Assembly: GCF_004421105.1 (NCBI RefSeq) | Contig: NZ_CP038033.1 | Location: 3,243,659 to 3,307,658, forward strand | Length of the DNA stretch: 64,000 nucleotides | Reading direction: 5' to 3' | Source: Nitrosococcus wardiae | GTDB taxonomy: Bacteria; Pseudomonadota; Gammaproteobacteria; Nitrosococcales; Nitrosococcaceae | Shown here: piece by piece, positions 26,826-35,333 of the stretch | Layout: each line of letters starts with the position of its first letter | Numbering within the stretch: position 1 is the first letter of the stretch | Made by a program: the position numbers and the translations under genes | The notes under the pieces: model-generated | Databases searched by the model: none | Seen by the model: the letters and a program-made list of their open reading frames with translations, nothing else | What the model was told of the DNA's origin: nothing

Positions 26826-28104
26826 GGCGATGATGAGACAACCAAAACCAGGTAAGGCCGATACCGATGAGGACAGTTGGCACCGGGTGACGTTTGGCGA
26901 CACTACCCAACCGTGACAAATACTCATCCGCCCTCTCCTGCTCCAGATTAAATTGTGCAGAAGCAGAAGGCTGACGGGACGTATGGGTAGAAAAATAAGC
27001 TTCGGCAGACGGTTTCTGCGGTGTTTCGCGTCTCGTCGGCTGAGACTGCCTAGATGATTTTGCTTCCGCTCGCTGCTCAGCGCGGTCATATTGAGCACGA
27101 GTGGCGGAGCGCTCGGAAGCCTCATGGCCCGGTGAACCGCCTACGGTATCGGCGACATACGCCCTGCGCTGCCCCATGGGTTGGGGTTCCCCCTCCGTGG
27201 TATCCACCTGCGTTTGGTGCTCCATTTCAGCGTTCAGCTCAGCACCCAATAACACGATAAAGGCAGTAATAAATAACCACATCAAAAAGATCACAACAGC
27301 GCCTAGAGAGCCATAGGTTTCATTATAGCTGCCGAAATGAGACACATAGAAAGAAAAGCCAAAGGAGGCGATAACCCACAGCACAGTCGCCAAAACCGCA
27401 CCCCAATTCACCCAATGCCATTGGGGTTGACTGCGGCTCGGTCCATAGCGATAGACTCCAGCCAGACCTGCCATGGCAAAGAGGGCGAGTAAAGGCCAGC
27501 GAAGCAAGGAAATCCAACTCCTGACGCTTTCTCCTAAGCCTAAGTTACCCAATAAAGCAGGCAGGACCACCACCAGACCGATAGCCAGCACCCCTAGCAG
27601 CACGGCGCCCAAGGTCAGCACCAAGGCGGTACCATTCAGCCTCAGAAAACCCCGCTCTTCTTCCTCATTATAGACCACATTCAGAGCTTCCATGAGCGTT
27701 TTCATTCCCTTAGTGGCACCCCAAAGCGCAAATAATATACTTCCCAGGACGCCGAACCCCAGGGCTGACGGAGACTGGGCGGTGATACTGCTTAGCTGAG
27801 CATTCAGTAAAGACTGGGCTTCTTGGGGAATGATTCCCGACAGGGTATTAAGTTGCTGCTGAACATCAGCAGGATTCGCTACCAAGCCATAAATGAAGAC
27901 CAGGGCCGTTAAGGCCGGGAACAAGGCCAGTAAGGCGTAAAATGCCACTCCTGCCGCCACCATCGTGAGTTTATCCTCGCTCAACTCATTTTTAACGCGC
28001 ACCAGGACATCGCGCCATCCCTTCCCAGGGATTTCCCGGGGGCGAGTGGCCGACCGGCCCCGCCGGGCATAGGACATGGTGTCTTCGGTAGTTGCTTCCG
28101 CCAC
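26806..28104 (-). CDS. YihY/BrkB family membrane protein
   Basis: This 432-residue protein has the YihY domain in residues about 40-300 ('VAFYALLALFPALTALVFIY', 'VSHFGSYNETYGSLGAVVIF', 'GAELNAEMEHQTQVDT') and a soluble low-complexity C-terminal tail ending in a single hydrophobic helix ('VPTVLIGIGLTWFWL'). It is a paralogue of the 18737-20056 protein, sharing the 'SHFGSYNETYGSLGAVV' block but extended at the opposite end. The helix-ending tail resembles the DUF883/DUF3618-type anchors of its neighbours. Convergent overlap with the oxidase operon is 20 bases. Confidence 0.88.
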   Translation of the reverse strand: MAEATTEDTMSYARRGRSATRPREIPGKGWRDVLVRVKNELSEDKLTMVAAGVAFYALLALFPALTALVFIYGLVANPADVQQQLNTLSGIIPQEAQSLLNAQLSSITAQSPSALGFGVLGSILFALWGATKGMKTLMEALNVVYNEEEERGFLRLNGTALVLTLGAVLLGVLAIGLVVVLPALLGNLGLGESVRSWISLLRWPLLALFAMAGLAGVYRYGPSRSQPQWHWVNWGAVLATVLWVIASFGFSFYVSHFGSYNETYGSLGAVVIFLMWLFITAFIVLLGAELNAEMEHQTQVDTTEGEPQPMGQRRAYVADTVGGSPGHEASERSATRAQYDRAEQRAEAKSSRQSQPTRRETPQKPSAEAYFSTHTSRQPSASAQFNLEQERADEYLSRLGSVAKRHPVPTVLIGIGLTWFWLSHHRPTDMKS

Positions 28105-28174
28105 TGAATCTTCCCCCTAATAAATTGAGATAATAGGTTTTCGCAGAAAATTGCTGGACTGGATAAGAACGGGG

Positions 28175-28213
28175 CCCGCCGCTCGTCTTTAATCTTTAAT
28201 CACGAGCGGCGGG
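28175..28213. terminator. 12-bp GC-rich hairpin
   Basis: Arms CCCGCCGCTCGT and ACGAGCGGCGGG are perfect complements around a 15-base AT-rich loop that contains a direct repeat of TCTTTAA. It lies just downstream of the DUF3618 operon (minus strand) and upstream of the YihY gene. No T run follows, so it may act by stem strength or as a barrier in both directions. Confidence 0.6.
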
Positions 28214-28236
28214 GCTTACAGGCTGACAGAAAACGG

Positions 28237-29232
28237 TTATGGCCTGCCGCTGGGTGAGGATGAGGCGCCACCAAGATCCTGATGCTTGGCCTCCTCTTTA
28301 GCGGCTTCCCGGGCCGCCTCAGCCACTTGCCCGGATTTCTGTTTAACTTGGCTAGGCGTCAGATTTTGCCGTTCGGCTTCTTCCCTGGCTGCTTTTTGAG
28401 CGGCCTCAGCCACCTGCTCGGCCTTATGAAGTCCCTCCTTACCCATTGCCTCAGCGCGTTCTAAAGCTTCATCCCGCTTTCTACCCATCCACGCGTCTTC
28501 CTTGCGTGTGGGCGGCAAAGCGGCACCTAACGCCGCGCCTAAGATAATCCCAACGGCGCCGAGGACTAGGGGCTGCTCGTAAAGCATATGGTTAAAACCC
28601 TGTCTTGCGCGCTCGGCTTGGTAGTGGGCTGCTTCAGTGACTTCTCCCATTTGCTCCCGCGCGCCATGGGCCATGTGCCCTGCCCGTTCCCGGGCCCTAT
28701 GAGCGGTCTCTCCCATTCTCTCCCGCGCTTCATGAACGAGATGCTCTGCCCGCTCCCGGGCCTCATGAGCCGTTTGTCGCACCTGTTCCTTACGCCCACC
28801 TCCCGACTCTGTCGTGGAAGTGGCTGGAGCACCCGACGGGGTCACAATCGCCTCCCCGTGAGTCCTCGCGGTAGTGCCACCACTCGTCGAGGGAATGACC
28901 CCCGATTCCCCATAAGTTCGGCTATAGCGGCGCTCAGGTCTTTCCGAACCCGCTAACATCAGCCAACCCAGCCCAACACCCAATAAGGTAACCGGCAGGG
29001 GATTATGCTTGATACTCCGGCCCAGGTTGGTAGCAAACTCACCGGACTCCTCGCCGGCTCCGCGGAAATAACCCAGGGTCTGGTCCACCCATTGCCCAGG
29101 CGAGAACTTACGCTCCAGGGCATGCAAAGTATGAGTCAACTCCGCCCGGGTCTCGTTAATTTCCCTCTCAATTTCCTCCGGTGACTTATCCTCGTAAGTT
29201 GTGCTCTGGTAGGGGTATTCAGTATGTTTCAT
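28237..29232 (-). CDS. DUF3618 domain protein
   Basis: This 331-residue protein has an N-terminal DUF3618 segment ('SPEEIEREINETRAELTHTL'), a hydrophobic turn at about 76-93 ('PVTLLGVGLGWLMLAG'), a repetitive charged middle (AHEARERAEHLVHEARERMGE-like heptads, about 150-205) and a second hydrophobic helix ('EQPLVLGAVGIILGAALGA'). The last 80 residues are a coiled-coil-like Lys/Glu/Ala run resembling LEA or apolipoprotein-type helices. It ends the three-gene minus operon starting at 30321 and overlaps the holin-like gene by 14 bases. A role in membrane stress protection is only inferred. Confidence 0.85.
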   Translation of the reverse strand: MKHTEYPYQSTTYEDKSPEEIEREINETRAELTHTLHALERKFSPGQWVDQTLGYFRGAGEESGEFATNLGRSIKHNPLPVTLLGVGLGWLMLAGSERPERRYSRTYGESGVIPSTSGGTTARTHGEAIVTPSGAPATSTTESGGGRKEQVRQTAHEARERAEHLVHEARERMGETAHRARERAGHMAHGAREQMGEVTEAAHYQAERARQGFNHMLYEQPLVLGAVGIILGAALGAALPPTRKEDAWMGRKRDEALERAEAMGKEGLHKAEQVAEAAQKAAREEAERQNLTPSQVKQKSGQVAEAAREAAKEEAKHQDLGGASSSPSGRP

Positions 29233-29677
29233 GATATCTGCTCCTGCTCTCGTGTACCTCTTTCTTGGCCAACTCCGCGTCCCGGCGTAGGGATCCGGCG
29301 GTCCTACGGGGTACTAAGCGCTTCGCTTTAAGATCCCGTTGACCTTTTCTTAATAGGAAATAGCCGATAAGAAGCACCACCAAACCCACGATCAACGATG
29401 AAACCCAAAGCTGCGGTATGTCGTATCCTTCATCTAAAAGATCGGCCAGTCCGTACACCATAAATTGCAAGAGGATTAGAAAACCACCAAAGGCAACCGC
29501 GCCACCTGCAATAAGGGAGCCTATCCCGGCTTCCACCTGGGACACCTTTTCAGATGCCTCGGCCTTGGCCAGTTGCAACTCTTGCCGCATTAAAGTAGTC
29601 ACTTCCCGCGCCAGGTCGGAGAGAAGTGAGGTGACCGAACGGTTTTCCGGAGGGGTATGCGTTTCATGTGTTGACAT
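29219..29677 (-). CDS. phage-holin-superfamily (holin-X-like) membrane protein
   Basis: This 152-residue protein shows 'VTSLLSDLAREVTTLMRQEL' and 'LAKAEASEKVSQVEAGIGSL' followed by two helices, 'AGGAVAFGGFLILLQFMVYG' and 'WVSSLIVGLVVLLIGYFLL', the pattern of the holin_3_6/holin-X family. The family name does not imply a phage here; chromosomal members accompany DUF3618 proteins, as in this operon. It overlaps neighbours on both sides (by 1 and 14 bases). Confidence 0.85.
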   Translation of the reverse strand: MSTHETHTPPENRSVTSLLSDLAREVTTLMRQELQLAKAEASEKVSQVEAGIGSLIAGGAVAFGGFLILLQFMVYGLADLLDEGYDIPQLWVSSLIVGLVVLLIGYFLLRKGQRDLKAKRLVPRRTAGSLRRDAELAKKEVHESRSRYHETY

Positions 29678-30321
29678 TACGGCTCTCCTTTACGTTGAGT
29701 GCTAGTGGTGGTCCCTGCGGTGGTGGTCCTAGACTCTGTTCCGGTAGGCGGCGTGGTTGCTCCTGCCCCTACTCCACTGGCAGGGGGCGTATAGGCTGAT
29801 GGGGCACCTTGACCTGGAGTGGCAGCCCCATACCCCGCCGCCGGGCGAGCACCTCCTACCTCACTTGCCTGAGAGGGGTGCACGTAGTCATATTCACTAT
29901 GGAGCGCTGAACTTCTAAAAAAACGGGCCAGTAAAAAACCAGCAGCCACAGCGCCACCAATGAAAACGCCTGGTTGACGGCGAGCAAAATCTTCCGCCTG
30001 CCGCATCAACGTACCTACATCGCGCTCGCGCAAGGTGTGGGAAAATTGCTCAAGGCTATGGGCAGCCCGCTCCGCGTAGGGTGTGATTAGGGGAGGGTGC
30101 TCTTGTTGGTCCATCTCATGGGAAGCCTTGCGCAAGGCTTCCGCTACTCCCCCAATTTCATCGGCGGTAGCACTTTTCCGCTCCGCGAGCAGCGATTGCC
30201 CCTGCGCCTTAGCCTTTTCTGCAAGACGCTGCGCTTCGTGCTGCGCCTGTTCCTTAGTCCCTGCTTGAGTCGCTCCCGATTCAGGTGGATAGCGGCCTGT
30301 GCTCGAGTAAGAATTATTCAT
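29677..30321 (-). CDS. hydrophilic membrane-anchored protein
   Basis: This 214-residue protein has an N-terminal Ala/Lys/Gln-rich helix region ('EAQRLAEKAKAQGQSLLAER'), 'HSLEQFSHTLRERDVGTLMR', a hydrophobic helix ('GVFIGGAVAAGFLLARFF', about 120-138), and a Pro/Gly/Thr-rich tail. The order (YqjD-like helix, then anchor) is common in these stress-envelope operons. It is the first gene of the DUF3618 operon and its upstream region carries the tandem repeats at 30370-30450. No enzymatic motif is seen. Confidence 0.75.
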   Translation of the reverse strand: MNNSYSSTGRYPPESGATQAGTKEQAQHEAQRLAEKAKAQGQSLLAERKSATADEIGGVAEALRKASHEMDQQEHPPLITPYAERAAHSLEQFSHTLRERDVGTLMRQAEDFARRQPGVFIGGAVAAGFLLARFFRSSALHSEYDYVHPSQASEVGGARPAAGYGAATPGQGAPSAYTPPASGVGAGATTPPTGTESRTTTAGTTTSTQRKGEP

Positions 30322-30369
30322 CTTTAAAAACCTCCTTCATCTCTCCGTAGCTAAGATAGGTTATTCTCT

Positions 30370-30450
30370 ACATTAGTTTAGATTACTCATTACATTAGTT
30401 CTCGAAACATTAGTTCTCGAAAATCAGATTGTGCAAGCAGATTATGCAAA
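30370..30450. repeat. two sets of short tandem repeats upstream of the DUF3618 operon
   Basis: ACATTAGTTCTCGAA occurs twice in exact tandem (30392-30406 and 30407-30421), with a degenerate third copy at 30370-30384. Directly after it a 13-base unit, CAGATTGTGCAAG then CAGATTATGCAAA, is repeated at 30425-30450. Spacing near one and a half helical turns suggests regulator binding. The 396 bases between 30321 and 30718 hold no gene. Confidence 0.6.
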
Positions 30451-30540
30451 TGTCGTGCCTAAATCCTCTTTCTGTAAAAACTATTTTTAATTGAGAGGGC
30501 TACAGAATGTACGACTTATATAGGAATTAAAGGGACAAGG

Positions 30541-30564
30541 GGGAATATGTAATTTTTACATGGG
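30541..30564. promoter_or_regulatory. shared inverted-repeat motif, copy 1
   Basis: GGGAATATGTAATTTTTACA is followed by TGGG, with ATGTAA and TTACAT as arms. A near match stands at 31456-31480. Both copies lie in gene-free regions near the minus-strand DUF421 gene and the start of adjacent operons. Confidence 0.45.
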
Positions 30565-30717
30565 TTATTCAAAGTTGCCGCTTATAAGGGGTCAAAACCC
30601 GTTGGCGAGGATTGAACCATCCATCACCGTCCCCCGAAAGAGATTTCTGAGGGTAGTGCGCTCTATAGGAAAGAGCCTTCCGTGGGCAGTCAAATTTCCC
30701 TTGTCTCCTGTGGGTGA

Positions 30718-31275
30718 CTAAGATTGCGAGGAAGATTCAGGTGCAGCTTTTTGATTTTCCAAAACATAATTTCGTACATTCTTGAGTGTAGCGTCAGAAG
30801 CTGAAGCTGCTCCATTAAGAATGGTATTGAAACTCCCATCAGACTCCAGAACTACTGCTTCTACATTTTCAATTGATGAATGGCCCCGCTGGCGAATACC
30901 CAAAAGAATATCCGCTTCCGTTATCCGTTCGCTGCGCATGGCTTCCTGTAAAAACTGACCTCGATACAGCAATAAAGTAGGTTCCGGCTTAATCCAACCT
31001 TCAAATTTTTTTGATCGCACACAAAAAGATGAAATGAGATATTGGGCGCCAATCAGCACCACGAGGGCAGTTATCCCTTCTAAGAAAACCGTATTTTTGG
31101 ATAAAGCAATATTGGCAAGAATGGAGCCAAGGGCAACAGTGACAACGAAATCAAATGCTGTCATTTTAGCAAGTGTTCGTTTCCCAAAGAATTTAAGCAA
31201 GAGAATTAAAGCCAGGTAGGCAACTAAAGTGACTATTAAAACACGCCCTATTCCTGCCCAGTTATCGAAAAACAT
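30718..31275 (-). CDS. DUF421 (YetF-like) membrane protein
   Basis: This 185-residue protein has three N-terminal transmembrane helices (about 10-90), the family signature 'LLKFFGKRTLAKMTAFDFVV' and 'VALGSILANIAL', and a soluble C-terminal domain with 'KPEPTLLLYRGQFLQEAMRS' and 'ADILLGIRQRGHSSIENVEA'. That is the YetF/DUF421 layout, slightly shorter than typical members. YetF-type proteins are linked to envelope stress in Bacillus; the biochemical role is unknown. It is a single gene with its own upstream region. Confidence 0.9.
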   Translation of the reverse strand: MFFDNWAGIGRVLIVTLVAYLALILLLKFFGKRTLAKMTAFDFVVTVALGSILANIALSKNTVFLEGITALVVLIGAQYLISSFCVRSKKFEGWIKPEPTLLLYRGQFLQEAMRSERITEADILLGIRQRGHSSIENVEAVVLESDGSFNTILNGAASASDATLKNVRNYVLENQKAAPESSSQS

Positions 31276-31455
31276 AATAAAATCTCCTCTTCAGGTTTTT
31301 GAGTAACCTCTAGCGAGCTATCCTATCTGTAAATAGCAGTATCCTAGTGGCAACATAGGAAATATGGGGTAAGCGCATTGAAAATAACTATAGCAGTGGA
31401 TAGGGACCCGTGTTCGCATAAGACTCATTCACCCCTAACCTCTTTCATACCGCCT

Positions 31456-31480
31456 GGGAATCTATAATTTTTACATAGGG
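31456..31480. promoter_or_regulatory. shared inverted-repeat motif, copy 2
   Basis: GGGAATCTATAATTTTTACA is followed by TAGGG, matching the motif at 30541-30564 at most positions. Here it sits between the divergent DUF421 and CtaG-like genes, 46 bases before the CtaG start. Confidence 0.45.
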
Positions 31481-31525
31481 CCCATTATGGGGTTTTAAAC
31501 CGTCTCCTGGATCAGGATAACTATC

Positions 31526-32368
31526 ATGTGGATAGCCAGCGGCTTACTCTTAGATGGTGCCGTCATTGCTCTAGGAATTGCTTATGGACTAGGTCTGCTG
31601 CGGAGAAAGACCAAGGCTAGAGATAGGCCCAGCAGGTGGATATGGCAAGCGCTGGCCTTCGCGCTCGGTTGGCTTGCCTTGGCGGCAGCTTTGCTTTCAC
31701 CTCTCGCCCCCCTCACTGAGATCTCCTTTGCGGCCCACATGGCACAGCATGTTCTTTTGCTTATGATCGCGCCTCCACTTCTGATTTTGGGCAAGCCGCT
31801 TGCCCCCCTTATGAATGCACTTCCTTCTCCCTGGCGGCGCCCGTTGGGCTACTGGTTTTTTTCCCCATTATTACGCAGTCCTTTACACCTACTAACCCGG
31901 ATGCCTATTGCAATCACTGTACACAGTATTGCAATCTGGCTCTGGCATGCGCCGCTGACTTACCAGGCAGCGTTAACAAATGAGTTTATCCACTACCTAG
32001 AGCATCTTAGCCTGTTTGGCAGTGCCCTACTTTTTTGGTGGAGTATCATTAATTCTGGCCGTCAGGGTTATTTCCGCTATGGCAGCGGAGTGGTGGCCCT
32101 GTTCTTGATGGCCTTACATACCAAACTGCTGGGTGTCCTTATCGCACTTGCTCCAGATCCCCTTTATATTACCTACGCGACCAGTGTTTCACCCTGGGGT
32201 CTGAGTGCTTTGGAAGATCAACAGTGGGCTGGTTTGATCATGCTGTTACCCTGTGGATTCACTTATCTGTTTACGGGACTTATTTTAATGGCGGCCTGGC
32301 TGACTACGGCTGAACGCCAGAGAGAACCTACCCCCCAGCCGGGAATTACCACAAGGCATTGGCACTAA
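31526..32368 (+). CDS. ctaG: cytochrome c oxidase assembly factor CtaG (caa3-type)
   Basis: This 280-residue protein has about seven transmembrane helices and the CtaG_2 pattern: 'AAALLSPLAPLTEISFAAHM' followed by 'AQHVLLLMIAPPLLILGKPL', 'HSIAIWLWHAPLTYQAAL', 'HYLEHLSLFGSALLFWW' and 'DQQWAGLIMLLPCG'. Paired His residues (HMAQH, HYLEH) are candidate copper ligands. Bacillus CtaG-type proteins are needed for caa3 oxidase maturation, so the target is very likely the oxidase at 22.8-26.3 kb, 5 kb away. Confidence 0.88.
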   Translation: MWIASGLLLDGAVIALGIAYGLGLLRRKTKARDRPSRWIWQALAFALGWLALAAALLSPLAPLTEISFAAHMAQHVLLLMIAPPLLILGKPLAPLMNALPSPWRRPLGYWFFSPLLRSPLHLLTRMPIAITVHSIAIWLWHAPLTYQAALTNEFIHYLEHLSLFGSALLFWWSIINSGRQGYFRYGSGVVALFLMALHTKLLGVLIALAPDPLYITYATSVSPWGLSALEDQQWAGLIMLLPCGFTYLFTGLILMAAWLTTAERQREPTPQPGITTRHWH

Positions 32369-32399
32369 AGCCATTATTTAATAGAGTAGGCCACTCATT

Positions 32400-33104
32400 T
32401 TATTTTCGTTTACGCTGGTCATATATAATATAGACGATAAAGGCGGCTAAGCTGATTACTGATATCCAAAACATTCCTGTGCGTAATCGTTCATTCGTTT
32501 CCCCTAGATAGGCAATGAGAACAATTAATGGCAAGATGCCAATGGAAGTAGCCGCTATAAATTGCCAATAATTCATCCGCAGCAATCCGCCGACGAAACT
32601 GATGGCATCATTGGAAAGAAAAGGGGAAAGTCTAATGACAATAACAGTCCAGAAGCCGTATCTTTCCACATATCCTTCTATATTCTCTCGAGTCTCTGTA
32701 CCGATTAATTTATCGACAGTAATTGGACAAAGCCCTCGGCCAACCATGTAGCCCACGGTGGAAGCCACCAAGACAGCTAATAAAGAAACACCTCCACCCC
32801 AAAAAGGACCATAAGCCAGTACCGAAACGACAAAAAGAGCTACCGAAGGAATAACAATCAAAAACATCTGACCCACCATAGATAAAATAATAATGATGGG
32901 TCCCCAGATTCCAAATTGCCTGACAAATTGATGCAGTTTTTCACGATCGCCACTGGCCAAAAGGGAAAAAAGCCGGTTTATGGAATCATGAAAGGAAGGC
33001 CAAAAAAAATATAAGCCTAGAATGACTAATAGAAGGCCAAGGGAAACCTTGATTAGAGGTTTGTTTTGGTTTGTAGTAGTAATCTTTTCTAGCAAATTAC
33101 TCAT
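32400..33104 (-). CDS. TVP38/TMEM64 (VTT-domain) membrane protein
   Basis: This 234-residue protein has a VTT/DedA-like domain: 'FVRQFGIWGPIIIILSMVGQ', 'VALFVVSVLAYGPFWGGGVS' with 'TVGYMVGRGLCP', and 'GFWTVIVIRLSPFLSNDAIS' with 'FVGGLLRMNYWQFI'. This is the family now linked to lipid scrambling or membrane homeostasis. It has a single N-terminal helix and a basic C-terminus ('DQRKRK'). It probably forms a unit with the lipid kinase upstream (31-base gap), both relating to membrane lipids. Confidence 0.88.
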   Translation of the reverse strand: MSNLLEKITTTNQNKPLIKVSLGLLLVILGLYFFWPSFHDSINRLFSLLASGDREKLHQFVRQFGIWGPIIIILSMVGQMFLIVIPSVALFVVSVLAYGPFWGGGVSLLAVLVASTVGYMVGRGLCPITVDKLIGTETRENIEGYVERYGFWTVIVIRLSPFLSNDAISFVGGLLRMNYWQFIAATSIGILPLIVLIAYLGETNERLRTGMFWISVISLAAFIVYIIYDQRKRK

Positions 33105-33134
33105 TGGTATTTCCCTATACTAACTATTTCGGTT

Positions 33135-34115
33135 TCAGGAAGCCATTTTATCAGGCACAACAACAGGCGCAATAATTGGAATGGCCTTGGGTATAATCTG
33201 TATATCAACATTGGCTCGGCCAATAATTTCCCCATCGCCTCGCACAGGCAGATTCCATTTTGTGCTTACTTTTATGTTTTTTTCGGCGCGCAAATAGATG
33301 GTATGGGGAGACTGCTTATGTTGTCTCCACAATATATGCCACATAAATGACAGGTAATGGAGTAATGTCCGGGCCCGGACGATACACACATCAATCTGAC
33401 CATCATCAGGTTCGACCTCTGCGCCCCACCGTAATGAGGCAGCCCCCATCTCTCCCACATTAGCGATCATAATAAAAGCTGCTCTAATACGTTGCTCGCG
33501 ATCATCTATGCGGAGGTTAAAGCGCCAGACCCGGGTTCCAATCAATTCAGCTAAAGCACTCCAAACATAGGCCAGTTGCCGAAAATACCGTTTAGCAGCC
33601 ACAGTGGTTCTCTCCGCAATGCGCGAATAAGAACCTATACTAATATGAGAGATCAAAATCTGATCGCCTACCTGCATGGCATCAATCTTTCTTATCCTCC
33701 CACCCTTGACTACTAATTGGCAGGCTGCTTCTACTTCTAAGGGAATTGCCAACTCACGTGCCAGTAAATTGGCTGTACCCACCGGGATAATGGCCAGAGG
33801 AATTTGGCTGTGAAGCAATCCACTGGCTACCGCAGAAACAGTCCCATCGCCGCCTGCAGCAGCAATCACACTATAATCCTGTTCTTGCGCCTGACGCACA
33901 ATGCTGGGTAAGTGCTCTTTACCTGTGGTCTCATAAATATCATAACCTATGCCATGCATTTCACAGTATTGCTTCAGGAGATTTCTAACCTGTTCAGCTT
34001 TACAACTGCCGGCGACAGGATTAAGAATGAGAAATAGGCGTGAACCGGCTGAGTCTAAGGCATAAGTCTTCGTTTTTGTCGTAAGATTTACATCTCCATT
34101 TTGCAAGAATTTCAT
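33135..34115 (-). CDS. diacylglycerol kinase family lipid kinase
   Basis: This 326-residue soluble kinase has 'LFLILNPVAGSCKAEQVRNL' near the N-terminus, the nucleotide loop 'IAAAGGDGTVSAVASGLLHS', 'PLAIIPVGTANLLARELAIP' (the GTxN region) and the C-terminal 'EPDDGQIDVCIVRARTL'. This is the YegS/BmrU-type DAGK catalytic family, which phosphorylates diacylglycerol or related lipids with ATP. It lies next to a VTT protein. The gene-free 293 bases upstream (34116-34408) are AT-rich and separate it from the divergent YqjD-like genes. Confidence 0.9.
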   Translation of the reverse strand: MKFLQNGDVNLTTKTKTYALDSAGSRLFLILNPVAGSCKAEQVRNLLKQYCEMHGIGYDIYETTGKEHLPSIVRQAQEQDYSVIAAAGGDGTVSAVASGLLHSQIPLAIIPVGTANLLARELAIPLEVEAACQLVVKGGRIRKIDAMQVGDQILISHISIGSYSRIAERTTVAAKRYFRQLAYVWSALAELIGTRVWRFNLRIDDREQRIRAAFIMIANVGEMGAASLRWGAEVEPDDGQIDVCIVRARTLLHYLSFMWHILWRQHKQSPHTIYLRAEKNIKVSTKWNLPVRGDGEIIGRANVDIQIIPKAIPIIAPVVVPDKMAS

Positions 34116-34408
34116 AGCTTGGTACCTTCAGGTGATTCGACACACGCCATTTTCCCGGCAATCAAAATAGCCCCAATTGCCGCAGCAAGGATTTATGCAA
34201 TCTCTATACCAATGAACTATCTCTATAAAAATCAAAAAAATAGTAGAATAGATTATTTAGGGTGCCTTTGACTGCACAAAAATAAAAAATAAAATTTCGG
34301 TATTTAATTTATATGCTATTCTAACTAGCAGGGATACTCTCGAAATGGTGAGATAAAGCTTGTTTGGTTTAAATGTTTGGTTTAAATAAGTAATGAGGTA
34401 ATTCGTAA

Positions 34409-34738
34409 ATGGCAGATAACACGTTACAAAAAGAAGTTGACCACTTAAAGGAAGAACTTGGCCAACTCCGTAAAGAAATGGGAAATCTAGTTTCTGAGGT
34501 TAAAAATCGCGGCCAAAGTGCAGCCCACACCACCAAAACAAAGGCCGAGCAAGAGTTAGATGAAACGCTGGAAAAATTAAATCGAGCTTATCTCTCGGCC
34601 CGCAAAACTGGCGAACAGGCAGCCACATCATTACAGCATGAAATTAAACAGCATCCGGTTGCAAGTGCAGGTATCGCCTTTCTAGGGATTGCTTTTCTGG
34701 TTGGAATAGCTACAGGAAAACTTTTTTCACAAAAATAA
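34409..34738 (+). CDS. YqjD/ElaB-like DUF883 protein
   Basis: This 109-residue protein has a heptad-rich N-terminal helix ('EVDHLKEELGQLRKEMGNL'), 'HEIKQHPVASAGIAFLGIAF' and a C-terminal membrane anchor, the layout of YqjD/ElaB. In E. coli such proteins attach ribosomes to the membrane in stationary phase. GAGGT precedes the ATG. It leads a three-gene set matching the E. coli yqjD-yqjE-yqjK order. Confidence 0.88.
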   Translation: MADNTLQKEVDHLKEELGQLRKEMGNLVSEVKNRGQSAAHTTKTKAEQELDETLEKLNRAYLSARKTGEQAATSLQHEIKQHPVASAGIAFLGIAFLVGIATGKLFSQK

Positions 34739-34741
34739 ACC

Positions 34742-35017
34742 GTGACTGGGCTTATCGAAATTTTCTTCGCTAGGACCGCATTGATCAAAGCGGAATTACA
34801 GCAATCAAAAGTACGCCTTTTTTATTTTATTGCTGCTTTGATTCTTTTTTTACTCGGAATACTCTTCTTTGCGGGAGCATGTGTTCTAATTTTAATATCC
34901 ATCGGATTGGCATTAAATAATGTACTTCCATTGCCTGTGGTCCTATTAATTACTGGGATTATAGCCATTTTATTCGGCATCATTTTGATCTTTATGGGAA
35001 ATGTAAAGATAAGATAA
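34742..35017 (+). CDS. YqjE-like phage-holin-superfamily protein
   Basis: This 91-residue protein starts at GTG 34742, 3 bases after the YqjD-like stop. It has a short amphipathic N-terminus ('FARTALIKAELQQSKVRLFY') and two helices ('FIAALILFLLGILFFAGACV' and 'LPVVLLITGIIAILFGIILI'), as in YqjE. It is the central member of the yqjDEK-like set. Confidence 0.85.
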   Translation: MTGLIEIFFARTALIKAELQQSKVRLFYFIAALILFLLGILFFAGACVLILISIGLALNNVLPLPVVLLITGIIAILFGIILIFMGNVKIR

Positions 35018-35301
35018 TGAGTGGAATACTAATACCTGAAATCAAGAGCAAAAAAATTTATATCACTCCAGAAGAAAGAGTAAAGGAGGCACGTTTACGT
35101 CTATTATCAGCAGCAAAAATAAGGAGTGAGAATCCCCCTTCCAAAAGAACTGTTGGAATATCCACCATTGCGTGTGCTTTTGCAGCTGGATTCATGGCTG
35201 GTTTTTCTCCCTCAGTATCGAGAAAAATTTTCCGTGAAACAACTTCGTTCTTACGGTTCTGGGTGGCTAACTACATGAGCACTGCTCGGCGGTATAAATA
35301 G
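35017..35301 (+). CDS. YqjK-like protein
   Basis: This 94-residue protein starts at ATG overlapping the YqjE-like stop by one base (TAATG). 'YITPEERVKEARLRLLSAAK' is a charged helix and 'ISTIACAFAAGFMAGFSPSV' a membrane segment. Position and layout fit YqjK; sequence similarity alone is weak. Confidence 0.75.
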   Translation: MSGILIPEIKSKKIYITPEERVKEARLRLLSAAKIRSENPPSKRTVGISTIACAFAAGFMAGFSPSVSRKIFRETTSFLRFWVANYMSTARRYK

Positions 35302-35333
35302 ATTACCATCGGGTGTATTGGACATTGTGAGTA

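Noticed and set aside
29219-29677. Phage lysis module from the holin-like gene
   Set aside because: The gene sits in a chromosomal DUF3618 operon with no lysin or phage structural gene.
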